Below are positions 61,206 to 64,000 of a stretch of 64,000 nucleotides of DNA, in pieces. Origin of the DNA: JALZVT01 sp039029135 (GTDB lineage Bacteria > Pseudomonadota > Gammaproteobacteria > Pseudomonadales > Azotimanducaceae); the NCBI GenBank assembly GCA_039029135.1, contig JBCCGT010000002.1, positions 248,001 through 312,000 on the forward strand, read 5' to 3'. The translations under genes were made by a program, and so were the position numbers. Numbering within the stretch: the first letter of the stretch is position 1; every line of letters starts with the position of its first letter. A model generated the notes under the pieces. That model did no database searches and was not told where the DNA came from. It saw only the letters and a list, made by a program, of their open reading frames with translations.

Positions 61206-61245
61206 AAACGCCGCCCGCGGATCGTTCGAAGCGCGGACGGCGTTT
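61206..61245 (-). other. Long hairpin right after the DUF4856 stop
   Basis: AAACGCCG...CGCG (61206-61219) pairs with CGCG...CGGCGTTT (61232-61245), 12 paired positions plus a two-base internal loop, ten bases after the stop codon. It could partly terminate the transcript, so the imelysin and receptor may be made at lower levels than DUF4856. Confidence 0.45.
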
Positions 61246-61254
61246 GGACGAGCG

Positions 61255-62982
61255 TTACCAGCCGGCAACCACCTCGGCATCGAACTCGTACGCCGCCTGC
61301 AGGATGTCGCGGGCGGTCATGAGATCGGCGAGGTAGGCATCGATCGCTTCCTGCGCGGTGCCGGTGGGACCGACGCCGTTCTGCGATCCGTCTGCCAGTA
61401 CGGGCGCGTCGCCAATAAGGGTCAGCACCTCACGCAGGTCGTCCAGGTCGATGTCGGTCACGCTGCCGTCGCGGAACGGCGAGAACGGGCTGAACTGCAG
61501 GCTCAGCGCGAAGCCCTTCAGCTCTGCCCAGTGCTTGGTCACGTCCAGATAGTTGTCCAGATCCGCGAAGTTGGGCACGTCGAAGTTACCCATGTCGCTG
61601 GTGACATCGTTGATGTAATGAACCGCCGTGGCCGCAATACACTTTTCCCAGGTCTTGGCGGCAATGTCGATCTGAGCGTCGAGCGCAGTCTGCTCGTCAG
61701 CGGTCAACTCGCCGGCGAACGTCGCGTTGCTCACGATGCGACGACCGAGCAGGTAGGCGTCCATCGCCTCCTTGCTGAAGTCCGTCGGGTTGGCCGCGGA
61801 CGCCGAGCCGCGGTCACGCTTGGAGCAGTTCTGCGCGTGGCCAAACACGAACTCGCTGCGGATGTCGATGTTGCCGTCAGCGTCGGCGTCGTTGTAGCCG
61901 TTCGCAAACTCGGCACGACCGCCTTTCGCGGCGCCCTCGTCATCGGTGTAGTCGTTGTAGTTACGCGCCGGGCCGAAGTAGCCGAACGACTCGTCGAAGT
62001 CGTGCTCGCCGGCACCGTAGGTACGATCGCCTTCCTGACCGAGCGCGTTGGCAAAGTCGGTCTGGAAGTAGTCGTTCGTGCCTTGCGAGAAGTTAACCGC
62101 GCCGAGCAGGAACTTCTGCAGCAGTTGGCGGTAGTCACGACCCACCGCGTCGACCGTCACCGAGCCGGTGGAAACCGGGCCAGCGGTCGTGGTGATCATC
62201 GGCGTCGTGCCGTCGGTGGCCTCAGCCGCGAGCTGATCGATCCACAGGTTGACGAGTTCGATCGGTAGCGGGCTGGCGTCGAGGCCGTCTTCCCAGCCAA
62301 AGAAGTCGTCGTCGATCAGACGCGACGTCTCGCCACCGCCGGCGCCGTCGCCGCCCGCGATCTTGCCGTCGAGGTTCTTGCCGGTGCTGATGTCGCCGTA
62401 GTTCGGACCGGGAATGACGGTCTCGCCGCCCGCGACCGTGAAGCCGTGGGGCGTGTCGTCGGCGCCGTCGCCGTTGATGAAGAACTGCAGTTCGTCGGTG
62501 ACGGTCATCAGTTCGCCCGGACGCTCGGTCAGGCCGACCATGGCATCAACCAGGCCGATGATCAGCAGCTGGCGGGCCGTCTGGCCGGTGTAGCTCACCG
62601 AGCTGTCGCCGCCGAAGTTGCTCGGGTAGACGTAGGTGAGCTGAATGGCGTCGCACGCGTCGCCGTCGCCGTTGACGTCGCTGTCGGCCTGATCGGCGTT
62701 CGCGTCGGCCGGGCAGTTGTCGCCGTTGTCGCCGACGCCGTCGCTGTCCGCGTCGGCCGTTTCGTTGGCGTCGGTTGGGAAGACGTCAGCGTTGTCGCCG
62801 ACGCCGTCGCCGTCAGAGTCGCTCGTTTCGCTCGGATCGTTCGGGAAAGCGTCCTGTGCATCGGCCACGCCGTCACCGTCGGTGTCTGGCGGGTCGTCGC
62901 TGCCGCCGCCGCCGCAGCCGGCGAGCCCGAGCGTTGCCGCCAGAAATATTGCGAGCAAGCGCTTGCTCGTCATCAGTGTCAT
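61255..62982 (-). CDS. DUF4856 lipoprotein with N-terminal TSP3-like calcium repeats
   Basis: A 575-residue protein from the ATG at 62982 (a GTG three bases earlier is also possible), nine bases after GGGGGA. It has a lipobox (TLGLAGCGGGG). Residues about 28-105 are thrombospondin type-3-like repeats (DTDGDGVADAQDAFPND, DSDGDGVGDNADVFPTD, DVNGDGDACD) that normally bind calcium. The rest (YPSNFGGDSSVSYTGQTARQ, SETSRL..., GYFGPARNYNDYTD, EKCIAATAVHYINDV) fits the DUF4856 family, which commonly neighbours imelysins. It is the first gene of the operon under the Fur-type site at 63037. Confidence 0.83.
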   Translation of the reverse strand: MTLMTSKRLLAIFLAATLGLAGCGGGGSDDPPDTDGDGVADAQDAFPNDPSETSDSDGDGVGDNADVFPTDANETADADSDGVGDNGDNCPADANADQADSDVNGDGDACDAIQLTYVYPSNFGGDSSVSYTGQTARQLLIIGLVDAMVGLTERPGELMTVTDELQFFINGDGADDTPHGFTVAGGETVIPGPNYGDISTGKNLDGKIAGGDGAGGGETSRLIDDDFFGWEDGLDASPLPIELVNLWIDQLAAEATDGTTPMITTTAGPVSTGSVTVDAVGRDYRQLLQKFLLGAVNFSQGTNDYFQTDFANALGQEGDRTYGAGEHDFDESFGYFGPARNYNDYTDDEGAAKGGRAEFANGYNDADADGNIDIRSEFVFGHAQNCSKRDRGSASAANPTDFSKEAMDAYLLGRRIVSNATFAGELTADEQTALDAQIDIAAKTWEKCIAATAVHYINDVTSDMGNFDVPNFADLDNYLDVTKHWAELKGFALSLQFSPFSPFRDGSVTDIDLDDLREVLTLIGDAPVLADGSQNGVGPTGTAQEAIDAYLADLMTARDILQAAYEFDAEVVAGW

Positions 62983-63028
62983 CACGTTTAGTCCCCCTAA
63001 GGAAGCGTGTCGAAAAATAGGGACCCGG

Positions 63029-63058
63029 ATTCTAAATAAGAACCCTTATCATTAACAA
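63029..63058 (-). promoter_or_regulatory. Promoter with Fur-box-like site for the DUF4856-imelysin-receptor operon
   Basis: On the reverse strand, -35 TTGTTA (63053-63058) and -10 TAGAAT (63029-63034) are separated by 18 bp. The spacer contains TGATAAGGGTTCTTA (63037-63051), which matches the 7-1-7 Fur model well in its left half and moderately in its right half. Confidence 0.6.
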
Positions 63059-63167
63059 CAGATTTATCACTGGTTCCTTTACAATTACTGGCGAGCGGGC
63101 GCATCGGGCGCTGCACAGGGCGCGACAATCGGTCCGGCAGGGTGTGGCGATGAGCCACTCGGCAGGG

Positions 63168-64000
63168 CTAGACCGCCGTCAGATGGTTGTCCCAGCGAAT
63201 ACCGGCCACGCGAGTCACCGACGCCGAGTCGAGCGACTGCGCCGGCGTGAATCGGTAGAGAGCGCCCCGGCCGTCAGCCGCCACAAACCCGTCGGGGGCG
63301 GCCGCCAGACCGGCGAGGTCGCCGGCGCTGAACGAGCCCAAGAACGTCAAATCGGCCACCCGCCAGACACCGAGCGTGCGCCCGGGTGGGCTGGTGGCGA
63401 CCACCAGACCCTGGGACATCATGATGCTGCCCAGATAGCCGGCAAAGCCGAGCCAGGTCGCATCAGGCGCCGCAACGGGCTGCAGTCCACCGCCGTCGTC
63501 CGCCGCGTAGAGCAGTGCCCGATCCGGATGGGCCCGACGGCCAGAGCGCTGCGCGGCCACAAAAAGCCGCGCCTGGCCGCGCTCGTCGACATCGACCGCC
63601 ACGTGTCGCAGGCTCGCGAGCGGATCGTCGACCCGGAGTCGCTCGAGAGCGCGCCCGCTGCTTAGAGAAACAACGACCAACTGAGAGTCGGGACGTCCAG
63701 AGGCCGACAGCTCGCGCCGCTCGCGCGTGCTGCGGTAACCGCCGTTGGCGATCAGCAGGCGCCCCTCGGGCAGCAGCGCCAGGTCGTGGGGACCCGTGCC
63801 GTGCGCCGGCAGACGGTCGATCTCGCGCAGCGTGGACGCGTCGCGTATCACGATCCAGTCGCTGTCCCGCGCGCCGTCGAATTCCGCGGTGAGCAGTTCA
63901 CCGCTTTCGGGAAGCTCCGCGCCGTGTCCATAAAAGAAGCGTCCGGCCGGCTGGTCGAGGCGCCGCAGCACCGCGCCGCTGCGCGCGTCGAGCAGCAGCG
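63168..64000 (-). CDS. DUF1513 beta-propeller-like protein (5' end beyond window)
   Basis: The last 277 residues of a gene that runs off the right edge. GRFFYGHGAELPESGELLTA, IGPHDL-like HGTGPHDLALLPEGRLLIAN, and SLRHVAVDVDERG with WDNHLTAV at the end fit DUF1513. DUF1513 genes are commonly found in imelysin/di-heme oxidoreductase iron clusters, so more of the iron cluster probably lies to the right. It ends 186 bp before the DUF4856 start; the promoter described above separates them. Confidence 0.8.
   Translation of the reverse strand, partial: LLLDARSGAVLRRLDQPAGRFFYGHGAELPESGELLTAEFDGARDSDWIVIRDASTLREIDRLPAHGTGPHDLALLPEGRLLIANGGYRSTRERRELSASGRPDSQLVVVSLSSGRALERLRVDDPLASLRHVAVDVDERGQARLFVAAQRSGRRAHPDRALLYAADDGGGLQPVAAPDATWLGFAGYLGSIMMSQGLVVATSPPGRTLGVWRVADLTFLGSFSAGDLAGLAAAPDGFVAADGRGALYRFTPAQSLDSASVTRVAGIRWDNHLTAV

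Overview
This is a GC-rich stretch (roughly two thirds G+C by eye) of a Gram-negative chromosome. TonB-dependent receptors, lipoproteins, RND/MMPL exporters, ABC-F Uup, FghA and Fur-box-like sites are typical of an aerobic gammaproteobacterium, probably free-living. I cannot resolve the genus. I see no phage block, CRISPR array, rRNA, tRNA or intact insertion sequence.

Layout. 1-3.84 kb: a truncated BNR/sortilin-like propeller gene divergent from a TonB-dependent receptor. 4-8 kb: an amidohydrolase facing a TetR regulator, then a large lipoprotein. 8.1-10.3 kb: a BaeRS-like two-component pair. 10.6-12.2 kb: an unrecognised overlapping gene pair. 12.2-12.7 kb: a mosaic of three gene fragments. 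12.8-16.8 kb: a heme uptake and degradation operon (hmuTUV, an IsdG-like monooxygenase, a small Cys-rich protein, a PPOX flavoprotein). 17.05-17.19 kb: a Fur-box-like site with a predicted structured RNA on the opposite strand. 17.3-19 kb: a PiuC-type dioxygenase and a Gly/Glu-repeat lipoprotein whose start codons share one CATG. 19-45.8 kb: mostly housekeeping and catabolic genes (transporters, SDRs, a TauD/BBOX dioxygenase, Uup, HupE/UreJ, an M3 peptidase, FghA, CPBP protease, a 1365-residue membrane protein, aldehyde dehydrogenase, beta-lactamase-fold hydrolases, a lipase-like protein). 45.8-47 kb: a probable AhpD/CMD-family selenoprotein, read through an in-frame TGA. 47-56 kb: a metallophosphoesterase lipoprotein, a TetR-PepSY operon, and a divergent Fur-box-linked RND/LolA-like/beta-barrel export trio. 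56-64 kb: a Cys-rich lipoprotein and an iron-type operon (DUF4856, imelysin, FecA-like receptor, sterol-desaturase-like protein), with a DUF1513 gene running off the right edge.

The recurring theme is iron. At least three promoter regions (17.05, 51.35 and 63.04 kb) carry Fur-box-like sequences, and they sit in front of heme uptake, a predicted small RNA, a PepSY membrane protein, an exporter trio and an imelysin/TonB operon. The two most notable items are the candidate Sec codon at 46243-46245 and the candidate Fur-controlled RNA at 17102-17186. Coordinates of short signals were read by eye. Functions are inferred from family motifs, without database searches.
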